Origin: JAKEGN01 sp964465665
Lineage (GTDB): Bacteria > Pseudomonadota > Gammaproteobacteria > Steroidobacterales > Woeseiaceae
Direction of reading: 5' to 3'
Length of the DNA: 11,058 nucleotides
NCBI GenBank assembly: GCA_964465665.1
Contig: CAYXKM010000064.1
Coordinates: forward strand, 1-11,058
Part shown: in pieces, positions 1 through 6,701 of the stretch
Layout of the letters: each line of letters begins with the position of its first letter
How positions within the stretch are numbered: the stretch's first letter is position 1
The notes under the pieces: generated by a model
What the model saw: the letters and a program-made list of their open reading frames with translations, nothing else
What the model was told of the DNA's origin: nothing
The model's database searches: none
Made by a program: the position numbers and the translations under genes

Positions 1-13
1 GTATAGCTCACGC

Positions 14-1315
14 TCATGCGCCTCCATTGACCCTGGCAAGATCACCTTCGATGTGCCTCGCCGCCAGGTAGTAGTGCAATGCGGACCAGGGGCTCAGTAC
101 AAGACTGATGATAAGCAGCGAGTAGCGCATGGACTCCGCCCCGTAGCCGATCATCAATGCGTCACTCAGTATTCCGGCGATCAACGGCCCGAGTCCCAGC
201 CCGATGATGTTCAGAATGAAAAACAGGATTGCCGACGCTACTGCACGCATGCGCAGACCGACCAGACTTTGCGTTTGCGCGATGGTCGTACCCAGATAGA
301 AGTTCGAGAGAGTCGCCGGCACGACAAAGATGGCAAGCGCGACATAGGGGTTGGCCACCAGGTAAACCGGGACCATGAATATCCAGCTGATGATGGTCGC
401 AACGGCAACACCGATAAGGGAGTTCTTGCGTCTTTTCCTGCCGATGTGATCCGCGAAATAACCACCTCCGGCAAAGCCGACGGCACCGGCGATACCGATG
501 ATCAGGCCCAGGTAAACACCGATCTCGGCCAGGTTCATGCCGTGACTGCGATTCAGAAAACTGGGGAAAAAACTGATGACGGCATAGCCGCCGAATGCTG
601 CAAGACCGGAACCGATGGCCATATGCAAAAAGGACCGGCTCCGAAACAGATACTGCGCAACATAAAGCATGCCGGGCCGTTCGGCGGTGTCGATGCGACC
701 CTCTGACATGCCACGCTCCGGTTCGCGAACTGTAAACCTTACGATCAGCGCCAACAGCAGCCCCGGCAGGCCGACTATAAAGAACGCTTCCCGCCAGCCG
801 ATATTCTGCGCAACCCAACCTCCGGCGAGGTAAGCAATCATGATTCCGATCGAAATGCCGCCGGTATAGATTCCCATTGCAGCTGAGCGTTTTTCCGGAG
901 GGTAGTAATCAGAAATAATAGAGTGAGCCGGCGGGCTGCAGCCGGCCTCGCCGATGCCGACGCCGACGCGCGCCAGTGCCAGCTGGGTTACGCTGGCAGC
1001 AACCCCGGAAAGCGCGGTCATGCCGCTCCATATTGCCAGTGCAATCGCAATCAGGTTGCGCCTGTTCCAGCGATCGGCAATGAGCGCTATCGGGACACCG
1101 AGAGTTGCGTAAAAAACAGCGAACGCAGGTCCGGCCAGCAGTCCAAGAACCCAGTCGTCGACGCGGAACTCCGCTTTTATTGACGGCAGAAGAATCGCAA
1201 GAATCTGCCGGTCGATGAAATTGAACGTGTAAACCACGACCAGCACACCCAATACATACCGCCTCGTCGCGTTGCTTGCCTGGCTCGCGGCCGACAGAGT
1301 AGTTTGGTGAGACAT
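14..1315 (-). CDS. MFS transporter, spinster-like family
   Basis: An inner-membrane secondary transporter of the major facilitator superfamily, 433 aa with about 12 hydrophobic helices. Seen: FNFIDRQIL at residues 31-39 in TM1; an MFS motif A in the TM2-TM3 loop (ADRWNRR, 80-86); R116 and GEAG (122-125) in TM4; and a second motif-A-like loop, GGYFADHIGRKRRK, at about 283-296 between TM8 and TM9. This arrangement, with D-R in TM1 and a GIGEAG.SP segment, is typical of bacterial spinster-like MFS proteins. The substrate cannot be told from sequence; family members are linked to lipids, organic acids or drugs. I chose the ATG at 1315 because the reading frame upstream, to a TTG at 1444, encodes a polar, non-family stretch and would overlap the divergent MATE gene. 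The Shine-Dalgarno is weak. Family confident, substrate unknown. Confidence 0.9.
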   Translation of the reverse strand: MSHQTTLSAASQASNATRRYVLGVLVVVYTFNFIDRQILAILLPSIKAEFRVDDWVLGLLAGPAFAVFYATLGVPIALIADRWNRRNLIAIALAIWSGMTALSGVAASVTQLALARVGVGIGEAGCSPPAHSIISDYYPPEKRSAAMGIYTGGISIGIMIAYLAGGWVAQNIGWREAFFIVGLPGLLLALIVRFTVREPERGMSEGRIDTAERPGMLYVAQYLFRSRSFLHMAIGSGLAAFGGYAVISFFPSFLNRSHGMNLAEIGVYLGLIIGIAGAVGFAGGGYFADHIGRKRRKNSLIGVAVATIISWIFMVPVYLVANPYVALAIFVVPATLSNFYLGTTIAQTQSLVGLRMRAVASAILFFILNIIGLGLGPLIAGILSDALMIGYGAESMRYSLLIISLVLSPWSALHYYLAARHIEGDLARVNGGA

Positions 1316-1350
1316 GCCTGGTCGTTTCCCGAGATTGCGTATGGCCTCAG

Positions 1351-1359
1351 ACAATAGCA
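1351..1359 (-). promoter_or_regulatory. Candidate extended -10 promoter for the MFS gene
   Basis: Read on the minus strand this is TGC-TATTGT, an extended -10-like element about 35 bp upstream of the MFS start codon, in the short divergent region shared with the MATE gene. I see no convincing -35 box at 16-18 bp. Weak, by pattern only. Confidence 0.25.
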
Positions 1360-1422
1360 GACCGTACCGCGACACAACATCACAATGTGAAGCCGCCGGA
1401 GCCCGCGGCAATGGCCGCACGA

Positions 1423-1428
1423 TAGAAT
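1423..1428 (+). promoter_or_regulatory. Candidate -10 box for the MATE gene
   Basis: TAGAAT matches the TATAAT consensus at five of six positions and lies only 10 nt before the MATE ATG at 1439. If used, transcription would start around 1435 and the mRNA would be nearly leaderless, which fits the absence of a Shine-Dalgarno before this ATG. No good -35 was found. Confidence 0.3.
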
Positions 1429-1438
1429 CCGACGCATC

Positions 1439-2836
1439 ATGCAATCACCAGTACAATTGCCGTCGCGTGCGCACGAAGCACGGACAATACTCTCGATCAG
1501 CCTGCCACTGATCGCGGCCTACTTTGCCGAGATGGGCATGCTGATTACCGACATGATCATCGTCGGGCATCTCGGCAGTCACGAATTGGCCGCAGTGGGA
1601 TTGTCCGCAGACTGGTTCTATGTGCTACTCCTGATCGGAATGGGAGTCGTCTCCATAGTCGGGGTCCTTGCCGCGCAAAGTCTCGGGGCGAAGGATTTTC
1701 CCGGCGTGAGTCACGCGGTGGAACAGGGACTCATCGTCGCAACTCTCATGAGCGTGCCAGTGATGCTCGGCATCTGGTACCTCGGTCCAGCCTTGCGGGT
1801 CGCCAACCAGGATCCGGATGTACTTCGACTGGTTACCAGTTATTCCAGCCCGCTGACCTGGTGTGTGTTGCCGGTGCTCTGGTTTGCAGTTTTGCGCAGC
1901 TTTGCAACGGCAATGGCGCGCACGTCAATCATCATGTCGATCGCCGCGGCCGCCCTCGTCCTCAATCTGCTCATCAATTACATACTGGTGTTCGGCAAAC
2001 TCGGATTCCCGGCGCTCGGCGTGGTCGGGGCAGCGTATGGAACCGTAATCGTGAACTGGCTGATGTTCATTGCAATGGCGGCACACGTGGTTTTTTCCCC
2101 CGCGTTCTCCGCGTGTCGCCCTTCGCTGCTGCCGAAACGAGTGGACAGCAGGACACTGAAAGAGATCCTGCACCTCGGATTGCCGGTTACCGCATCGCAG
2201 ATACTCGGAGCCGGCATGTTCACCGTCGCCGCCGTACTGATTGGCATGCTCAGTGCCGACGCTCTCGCGGCACAACAGATAGTCTACACCGTGATTTACG
2301 TTGCCCTTAGCGCGTCGATTGCGATCGGTGACGCCGTGCGTGTGCGGGTCGCCTACGGCATCGGCATGCAGTCCGCTGCTGCGGCACGCCAATCGGCAAG
2401 CATCGCGTTTGCGTTTGGCGCTGCCGCTACCCTCGTTGCCTCGGGAACACTGTGGCTTTTTCCGGCGCAGATCGTCGGTGTTTTTCTCAATACGGCGGAC
2501 GTCGCCAACGCCGGTGCCATGCTCATTGCCGTAACGCTCGCGCCATACGCTGCTGCGTTCCAGTTGTTTGACGGTGTGCTACTGGTCATTGCCAACGCAT
2601 TGCGCGGACTCAGGGATACCCGATCGCCGTTTTGGATCGCCGCCGTTGGCTACTGGGTCGTCGGGCTGGGTCTCGGCTACGTGTTGTGTTTTCCGCTCGA
2701 CCTGGGAGCCACCGGGTTGTGGCTCGGCCTCATCGCAGGCTCTGTCGTCGCCATAGTGATGATGACATCGCGATTCCGCCGGCGACTTGCACAGGTGGAA
2801 GTACATCTGGCCACCCGTGTACCGCGCGCTGCCTGA
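1439..2836 (+). CDS. MATE family efflux transporter (NorM-like)
   Basis: A 465-aa multidrug and toxin extrusion protein, an inner-membrane cation-coupled antiporter with about 12 helices in two homologous halves. Seen: an acidic residue in TM1 (D38, in MLITDMIIVGHLG), in the place where NorM-type proteins carry a functional aspartate; GVLAAQSLGAKD (75-86), matching the family's A-Q-x-x-GA motif; a loop GFPALGVVGAAYGT near 188-201; and a C-terminal half with ANALRGLRDTRSPF followed by GATGLWLGL. Length is normal for the family (about 450-480). The ATG at 1439 is kept because the N-terminus aligns naturally with MATE starts, although no Shine-Dalgarno is visible. It is divergent from the MFS gene and convergent with the phosphate permease. 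Substrates are not predictable. Confidence 0.92.
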   Translation: MQSPVQLPSRAHEARTILSISLPLIAAYFAEMGMLITDMIIVGHLGSHELAAVGLSADWFYVLLLIGMGVVSIVGVLAAQSLGAKDFPGVSHAVEQGLIVATLMSVPVMLGIWYLGPALRVANQDPDVLRLVTSYSSPLTWCVLPVLWFAVLRSFATAMARTSIIMSIAAAALVLNLLINYILVFGKLGFPALGVVGAAYGTVIVNWLMFIAMAAHVVFSPAFSACRPSLLPKRVDSRTLKEILHLGLPVTASQILGAGMFTVAAVLIGMLSADALAAQQIVYTVIYVALSASIAIGDAVRVRVAYGIGMQSAAAARQSASIAFAFGAAATLVASGTLWLFPAQIVGVFLNTADVANAGAMLIAVTLAPYAAAFQLFDGVLLVIANALRGLRDTRSPFWIAAVGYWVVGLGLGYVLCFPLDLGATGLWLGLIAGSVVAIVMMTSRFRRRLAQVEVHLATRVPRAA

Positions 2837-2853
2837 TCGAAGTGCGTGACCGC

Positions 2854-2875
2854 CAGGCTGTTGAAAAACGGCCTG
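2854..2875. terminator. Stem-loop between convergent MATE and pit genes
   Basis: A 9-bp stem (2854-2862 with 2867-2875, one G-T wobble) closed by a GAAA tetraloop (2863-2866). It fills the 39-bp gap between the two convergent stop codons and ends directly next to the pit stop. No run of T follows immediately on either strand; the nearest on the plus strand is GTATTTTTC from about 2886, inside pit. It is probably a shared transcription-ending or RNA-stabilising hairpin, not a canonical intrinsic terminator. Confidence 0.5.
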
Positions 2876-4126
2876 CTAGGGCAAGGTATTTTTCAGCACG
2901 AAGAAGAACACGATTGAAAGGCCGGCACCGGCCGGAATGGTGACGACCCACGACACCATGATCCGGCCGACGACCCTGAGATCGATGGCATCGATGCCGC
3001 GGGCGAGACCGACCCCGAGGACAGCGCCGACCAGGGTGTGAGTCGTCGAAATCGGCATGCCTGTCCCGGACGCGATGACGATGGTGCTGGCAGCCGCAAG
3101 CTCGGCAGCGAAACCGCGGCTCGGCGTCAACTGTGTAATTTTCTCGCCGACGGTCGCTATGACGTGACGACCGAAAGTCGCGAGGCCAATGACGATTCCA
3201 GTCCCGCCGAGAACCAGAACCCAGACGGGCACCGCCGACTGGCTACCGACCAGACCGGACTGGGCCACCGAGATGACCGCCGCCAGAGGGCCGATGGCAT
3301 TCGCAACATCGTTCGAGCCGTGCGCAAACGCCATGGAGCAGGCAGTCACGATCATGAGCACTCCGAACACCCGTTCGACCGTATAGAAGTGCTGTTTCTT
3401 CTCTATTTTCGGGTCCGGTTTGATACGCCGGATTGCGATTGCGCCGACGACTGCGATCGTTGCGGCTATGGCGACAGCCATGAAATAACTTTCCGCAACG
3501 CTTACTTCCAGACCAACATGCGACAAGCCTTTCAGTAACGTCACCAGCGTCGTGGTAAATGCGGCAAGGAATATATAAAACGGGACAAATCGCTTCGCCT
3601 TGGCCAAGGGGTCTTCCTGGCGCAGGATCAGCCGCTGCACGCTTTCGTAAATCAGAAATGCGATGAAACCGGCGGTGAGTGGCGAAATCACCCAGCTCAG
3701 CACAATCGTGCCGACCTGGTTCCAATGCACTGCATTGACGCCGATGCCGACCGCTGCAAAGCCGACGATGGCTCCCACGATGGAGTGCGTCGTTGACACC
3801 GGCCAGCCGTTCCTTGAGGCGATGAGCAACCAGGTCCCGGCCGCCAGCAATGATGCCAGCATGCCGTAAACCAGCAATTCCGGAGTGTCAGCCAGCAGAT
3901 CGGCATCGACTATGCCGGTGCGAATGGTCGAGGTGACGGCGCCGCCGGCAAGCACAGCGCCGAGAAACTCGAACACGGCGGCGGCGAGTATTGCCTGCTT
4001 GATGGTCAGCGCTTTGGAACCGACGGACGTCGCCATCGCATTGGCCACGTCATTGGCACCGATACCCCAGGCCATGAAAATGCCGAATAACGCCGCAAGG
4101 CTAATGTAAATGAGCTCAGCGTCCAT
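2876..4126 (-). CDS. pit: Inorganic phosphate transporter, Pit/PHO4 family
   Basis: A 416-aa low-affinity inorganic phosphate permease of the PiT family in the inner membrane, which normally moves metal-phosphate or phosphate with a coupling ion. The two inverted PHO4 repeats are plain: GANDVANA at 23-30 with WPVSTTHSIVGA at 108-119, and GSNDVANAIGP at 270-280 with MPISTTHTLVGA at 357-368. A central charged loop (about 168-180 and 233-250) separates the halves, as in the family. The ATG at 4126 is preceded by GGGGA at a good distance. The gene lies 51 bp downstream of a DUF47 gene on the same strand, the usual DUF47-pit pairing, so the two are probably cotranscribed. No Pho box was recognised. 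Function is confident from the duplicated signatures; sodium versus proton coupling is not determined. Confidence 0.95.
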   Translation of the reverse strand: MDAELIYISLAALFGIFMAWGIGANDVANAMATSVGSKALTIKQAILAAAVFEFLGAVLAGGAVTSTIRTGIVDADLLADTPELLVYGMLASLLAAGTWLLIASRNGWPVSTTHSIVGAIVGFAAVGIGVNAVHWNQVGTIVLSWVISPLTAGFIAFLIYESVQRLILRQEDPLAKAKRFVPFYIFLAAFTTTLVTLLKGLSHVGLEVSVAESYFMAVAIAATIAVVGAIAIRRIKPDPKIEKKQHFYTVERVFGVLMIVTACSMAFAHGSNDVANAIGPLAAVISVAQSGLVGSQSAVPVWVLVLGGTGIVIGLATFGRHVIATVGEKITQLTPSRGFAAELAAASTIVIASGTGMPISTTHTLVGAVLGVGLARGIDAIDLRVVGRIMVSWVVTIPAGAGLSIVFFFVLKNTLP

Positions 4127-4177
4127 TGTTTCCCCAGCCGTATACGGATCGAATATCCCCGGCCTGTTTTTATGTTT

Positions 4178-4849
4178 TTATGACAGTAGCAGTTCCAGGC
4201 GCCGTCCGACGCGCTCAGCCATGTCGCCGATCTCGCCGGTCAACTCGATGACCCGGTATAGAAAAACGACGTTCACCGGTTCCAGCGTGCTTTCAACCTT
4301 GAACAGCGATGCGCGCACACGCACCTGCAGCTCATCCGTTTCCGTTTCGATGCGATCCAGTTCCTCGATCATGTTCGACACCAGCGAGACTTCGGCTCCG
4401 CGAAACCCGGTGGCATAAAGTTCGTCGAGTTCACGCACACTTTTGCGCGCCTGCTTGGCCGCATCCACGGTGCGCCGGATAAAGCTCTTGAAGTCCTCGG
4501 CCATGACAGCGGGGATCTCCATCCTGCGCCCGAGCACGAGGCCGGACACGTCCTTTGCACGATTCGCTATCTTGTCCTGGACCAGCAGCAATTCGAGCAG
4601 GTCCTCCCGCGGCACCGGCATGAACAGACTCTTGGGCAACCCCAGGCGTATCTGCTTCTTGAGATCATCCGCCTCGTTCTCGTAAGCAACGATCCGAGCT
4701 CGAATCTCGACGGCTTTGTCCCAGTCATCAGCGATCACCGCGTCGAAAAACGGTATCAGCAATTTCGTGGCCTGATAAGCAATGTCAACGTGCTTTTCGA
4801 GTGGCTGAACCGGAGATGCACCGAAAATGCTGGCAAGCAGATTACCCAA
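4178..4849 (-). CDS. DUF47 family PhoU-like protein, phosphate transport regulator
   Basis: A 223-aa, mostly helical protein of the DUF47 (TIGR00153-type, PhoU-related) family. These are cytoplasmic and are thought to regulate the neighbouring Pit permease. Family features seen, numbered from the chosen start: an N-terminal SIFGASPVQPLEKH segment (7-20), YENEADDLKKQIR near 60-72, MPVPREDLLELLLVQDKIANRAKD near 81-104 with the acidic pattern of a PhoU-like metal site, and a C-terminal EIGDMAERVGRRLELLL. I place the start at a TTG (codon 4849-4847) because GGGAG lies 7 nt upstream (4861-4857), the family begins at about this point, and the total length then matches. The in-frame extension upstream to 5053 is arginine-rich, unlike the family, and runs through the divergent promoter region. 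Family very likely; TTG start likely. Confidence 0.9.
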   Translation of the reverse strand: MGNLLASIFGASPVQPLEKHVDIAYQATKLLIPFFDAVIADDWDKAVEIRARIVAYENEADDLKKQIRLGLPKSLFMPVPREDLLELLLVQDKIANRAKDVSGLVLGRRMEIPAVMAEDFKSFIRRTVDAAKQARKSVRELDELYATGFRGAEVSLVSNMIEELDRIETETDELQVRVRASLFKVESTLEPVNVVFLYRVIELTGEIGDMAERVGRRLELLLS

Positions 4850-4856
4850 CGTTGTG

Positions 4857-4861
4857 CTCCC
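4857..4861 (-). promoter_or_regulatory. Shine-Dalgarno that sets the TTG start of the DUF47 gene
   Basis: GGGAG on the minus strand, 7 nt before the TTG at 4849. There is no ATG or GTG with a comparable ribosome binding site near the point where the protein family begins. Confidence 0.6.
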
Positions 4862-4928
4862 GAAAAAAACGGCTGGCCCCGTGTTCGGCCCTTGCCCGAT
4901 GTGATCGGCCGAGGCACGAGGCGGTCCA

Positions 4929-4937
4929 ATGTTAGCA
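4929..4937 (-). promoter_or_regulatory. Candidate extended -10 promoter for the DUF47-pit operon
   Basis: On the minus strand this reads TGC-TAACAT, an extended -10-like element that would start transcription near 4922 and give a leader of about 70 nt. The leader contains a possible 6-bp stem (4885-4890 with 4907-4912, 16-nt loop). No -35 match was seen. Pattern-based only. Confidence 0.35.
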
Positions 4938-5023
4938 CAGCGAAAATAGCCGGCAGAGACCTGTACGGCATGCGCCAGACGCTCTTTAAACAGCCTGAGA
5001 ACAGCCGTGGCGCAATTCACGCG

Positions 5024-5032
5024 TGCTAAACT
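5024..5032 (+). promoter_or_regulatory. Candidate extended -10 promoter for the EVE gene
   Basis: TGC-TAAACT followed by a GC-rich stretch, an extended -10 arrangement. It would start transcription near 5039, about 32 nt before the TTG start codon, leaving room for the Shine-Dalgarno at 5059-5063. No clear -35 box. Confidence 0.35.
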
Positions 5033-5058
5033 CGCGGCGCGTCGGATACGCAATGCAT

Positions 5059-5063
5059 GGAGG
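5059..5063 (+). promoter_or_regulatory. Shine-Dalgarno that sets the TTG start of the EVE gene
   Basis: GGAGG, a strong match to the anti-Shine-Dalgarno, ending 7 nt before a TTG codon at 5071. The in-frame ATG at 5053 lies upstream of this site and has no ribosome binding site of its own. Confidence 0.65.
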
Positions 5064-5070
5064 ACGCTCG

Positions 5071-5529
5071 TTGGCCTGCTGGCTTTTCAAATCGGAACCG
5101 GATGCGTACGGGATCGACGATCTATCGCGTGACCGGATCGAACCCTGGACCGGGATACGCAATTACCAGGTGCGAAACATGATCCGCGACGACATGAAGG
5201 TCGGCGACGAGGTCATTTTCTATCACTCGAGCTGCAAAGAGCCCGGAGCCGTCGGCCTGGCAAGAATTTCGGGTAGCGCCCGCCCCGATCCATTGCAATT
5301 CGATCCGGCATCACCTTACTTCGACGGTAAAAGCAGCAAGGACGACCCCCGCTGGTTGGCGATCGATATAGAGTTCGTACGAAAGTTTGACCGGATCGTC
5401 ACACTGGCGGAAATGAAACAGCATCCCGGGCTTGCCGATTTCACGCTCAACAGGCGCGGCAGTCGCCTGTCGATTTTTCCGGTAAATTCCAAGCAACGCG
5501 ACATCGTTCTCATGCTGGAACAAACGTAA
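5071..5529 (+). CDS. EVE domain-containing protein (THYN1-like)
   Basis: A single-domain, 152-aa EVE protein, a PUA-like fold. Characterised relatives bind nucleic acid carrying modified bases such as 5-methylcytosine derivatives; the bacterial role of stand-alone members is unsettled. Family landmarks seen: CWLFKSEPDAYGIDDL at the N-terminus, WTGIRNYQVRNMIRDDMKVGDEV (26-48), FYHSSC and PGAVGLARI, SPYFDGKSSKDDPRW (82-96), and RRGSRLSIFPV near the C-terminus. EVE proteins usually begin only a few residues before the WLxKSEP strand. That favours the TTG at 5071, with GGAGG 7 nt upstream, over the ATG at 5053 or GTG at 5023, which add an unrelated N-terminal tail. Length is typical of the family (about 150). 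The gene is divergent from the DUF47-pit operon, and the next gene follows after 50 bp on the same strand. Family confident; biological target unknown. Confidence 0.93.
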   Translation: MACWLFKSEPDAYGIDDLSRDRIEPWTGIRNYQVRNMIRDDMKVGDEVIFYHSSCKEPGAVGLARISGSARPDPLQFDPASPYFDGKSSKDDPRWLAIDIEFVRKFDRIVTLAEMKQHPGLADFTLNRRGSRLSIFPVNSKQRDIVLMLEQT

Positions 5530-5579
5530 GCTGCCGTGGATCGAACTGCGATCGATTAATTGCGCCACTATCAGTGCAC

Positions 5580-6557
5580 ATGCGACGCATAGCCTATATT
5601 CTGTCTGTCGTGATTCTTGCGGTCACGGTCGCCGCTCTGGTCACTGCACCGAAGCCACTGCAGAACAACGTGCCGGCCGTGATCCCGGACAGCGACCTTG
5701 ATAAATGGCTGGCGCAGAGCGAAGCCGCTGTCCACCGGCACATTCCAATCATCCCCGACACCGAAAAACGCATACGCTGGGCAGATGCGGAGGCTCGCAC
5801 CTGCACCGATTACGCGGTGGTGTACATCCACGGTTTTTCCGCGTCGCGACAGGAAATCGCGCCGGTGCCCGAACTCGTTGCAACCCGTCTCGGGGCCAAC
5901 CTGTTCGAAACCCGTCTGAGCGGCCATGGATTGCAGGTGGGGGCGCTCGCGGGTGTATCGGCCGAAGACTGGCTGGCGGATGCAGCCGAAGCACTTGCTG
6001 TCGGAGCGGCGTTAGGCCGGCGCATCGTCATCATCGCCACCTCGACCGGCGCGACGCTGGCTTTGGCCATGTCGGGCCGCGAGGAAATGCGCAACGTGGC
6101 CGCCATCGTCATGATTTCGCCGAACTTTTCACCGCGGGATCCGAATGCCGGCAAGCTGATCTGGCCGGGCGGACCACAGTTTGCGCGGCTGACGCTGGGA
6201 AAGACACGAACCTGGACACCGCAAAATGAAATTCAGGGCCGCTACTGGGCAACCAATTACCCGGTAGCTGCCCTGGTGGAAATGATGCGGCTCGTTCGAT
6301 ATACGAACAACCTTTTGCCGCTCGCTCTCGATGCAGAGCTGTTGACACTTTACTCAGCGGCCGATGCCGTCATCGATCCGGCGGCGACGGTCGGGGCGTT
6401 GCGGCGCATCGATGCGCCGCGCAATGAACTCGTCGAAATTCGAGACTCGGCGGATCCGGCACAGCATGTGCTGGTCGGAGACATTCTGTCACCGCAAAGC
6501 ACACCGCCGACGGCCGAGTTGATTATTTCGTTCCTCGGGTTGACCGCATCCGAATGA
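5580..6557 (+). CDS. Membrane-anchored alpha/beta hydrolase
   Basis: A 325-aa serine hydrolase of the alpha/beta fold, probably an esterase or lipase-like enzyme on the periplasmic face. A positive start (MRR) and one hydrophobic stretch at about residues 4-22 act as a signal anchor or signal peptide. Seen: the oxyanion segment YIHGFSASRQE near 82-92; the nucleophile elbow A-T-S-T-G with Ser155, followed by small residues (ATLALA); an acid candidate Asp262 in LYSAADAVIDP (Asp266 less likely); and a histidine candidate His296 in PAQHVL. All three members of the triad are in the expected order. The first glycine of the usual G-x-S-x-G is alanine. Two starts are possible, GTG 5574 and ATG 5580; I chose the ATG, as neither has a clear Shine-Dalgarno. 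It follows the EVE gene by 50 bp and may be cotranscribed with it. Substrate unknown. Confidence 0.85.
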   Translation: MRRIAYILSVVILAVTVAALVTAPKPLQNNVPAVIPDSDLDKWLAQSEAAVHRHIPIIPDTEKRIRWADAEARTCTDYAVVYIHGFSASRQEIAPVPELVATRLGANLFETRLSGHGLQVGALAGVSAEDWLADAAEALAVGAALGRRIVIIATSTGATLALAMSGREEMRNVAAIVMISPNFSPRDPNAGKLIWPGGPQFARLTLGKTRTWTPQNEIQGRYWATNYPVAALVEMMRLVRYTNNLLPLALDAELLTLYSAADAVIDPAATVGALRRIDAPRNELVEIRDSADPAQHVLVGDILSPQSTPPTAELIISFLGLTASE

Positions 6558-6576
6558 TCGAATTTAATGAGAGCCT

Positions 6577-6614
6577 GGCTCTCGGCGGTACTGCAGCACA
6601 GTACCGAGAGAGCC
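6577..6614. terminator. Long stem-loop after the hydrolase gene
   Basis: A near-perfect inverted repeat: outer stem 6577-6583 with 6608-6614 (7 bp), a small internal loop (GG against A), then C6586 with G6606 and inner stem 6587-6593 with 6599-6605 (7 bp), and a 5-nt loop. It begins 20 bp after the hydrolase stop. No T-run follows on the plus strand, so a standard intrinsic terminator is not supported. It may stabilise the 3' end of the upstream message, act with Rho, or be a protein-binding site. Confidence 0.55.
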
Positions 6615-6638
6615 GGTCGCTGAATCTGCGGCATTGGC

Positions 6639-6644
6639 TACAAT
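6639..6644 (+). promoter_or_regulatory. Candidate -10 box for the TPR lipoprotein gene
   Basis: TACAAT, five of six matches to TATAAT, located between the long stem-loop and the gene. It predicts a start near 6651 and a leader of about 50 nt. No good -35 at the expected spacing. Confidence 0.35.
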
Positions 6645-6668
6645 CTGCAGCAACAAATAATCGCGCTA

Positions 6669-6685
6669 CCGGCCGCAAAGGCCGG
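6669..6685 (+). other. GC-rich hairpin just upstream of the TPR lipoprotein RBS
   Basis: A 6-bp all-GC stem (6669-6674 with 6680-6685) with loop GCAAA, followed 5 nt later by GGGGG (6691-6695), the probable ribosome binding site of the gene starting at 6702. It lies in the predicted leader RNA and could affect access of ribosomes or protect the 5' end. Confidence 0.4.
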
Positions 6686-6701
6686 CACCCGGGGGTCCGA
6701 T

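Noticed and set aside
53..706. 217-aa plus-strand open frame opposite the MFS gene
   Set aside because: Composition is polar and rich in D, Q, T and R with no recognisable motif, and it lies fully antisense to a clear transporter gene. It is a GC-rich codon shadow.
162..818. 218-aa minus-strand open frame in another phase of the MFS gene
   Set aside because: Arginine-, serine- and cysteine-rich translation typical of an out-of-frame reading of a membrane protein gene; no membrane segments or motifs.
1316..1444. N-terminal extension of the MFS protein to a TTG codon
   Set aside because: Adds 43 polar residues before the natural transporter start and would overlap the MATE start codon.
4850..5053. 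N-terminal extension of the DUF47 protein
   Set aside because: Would add 68 residues unlike the family, without a ribosome binding site, and would overlap the EVE promoter region.
5539..5553. Possible terminator after the EVE gene (GATCG / CGATC with 5-nt loop)
   Set aside because: Only 5 bp, two of them GC-poor, and no T-run follows. Too weak to separate the EVE and hydrolase genes.
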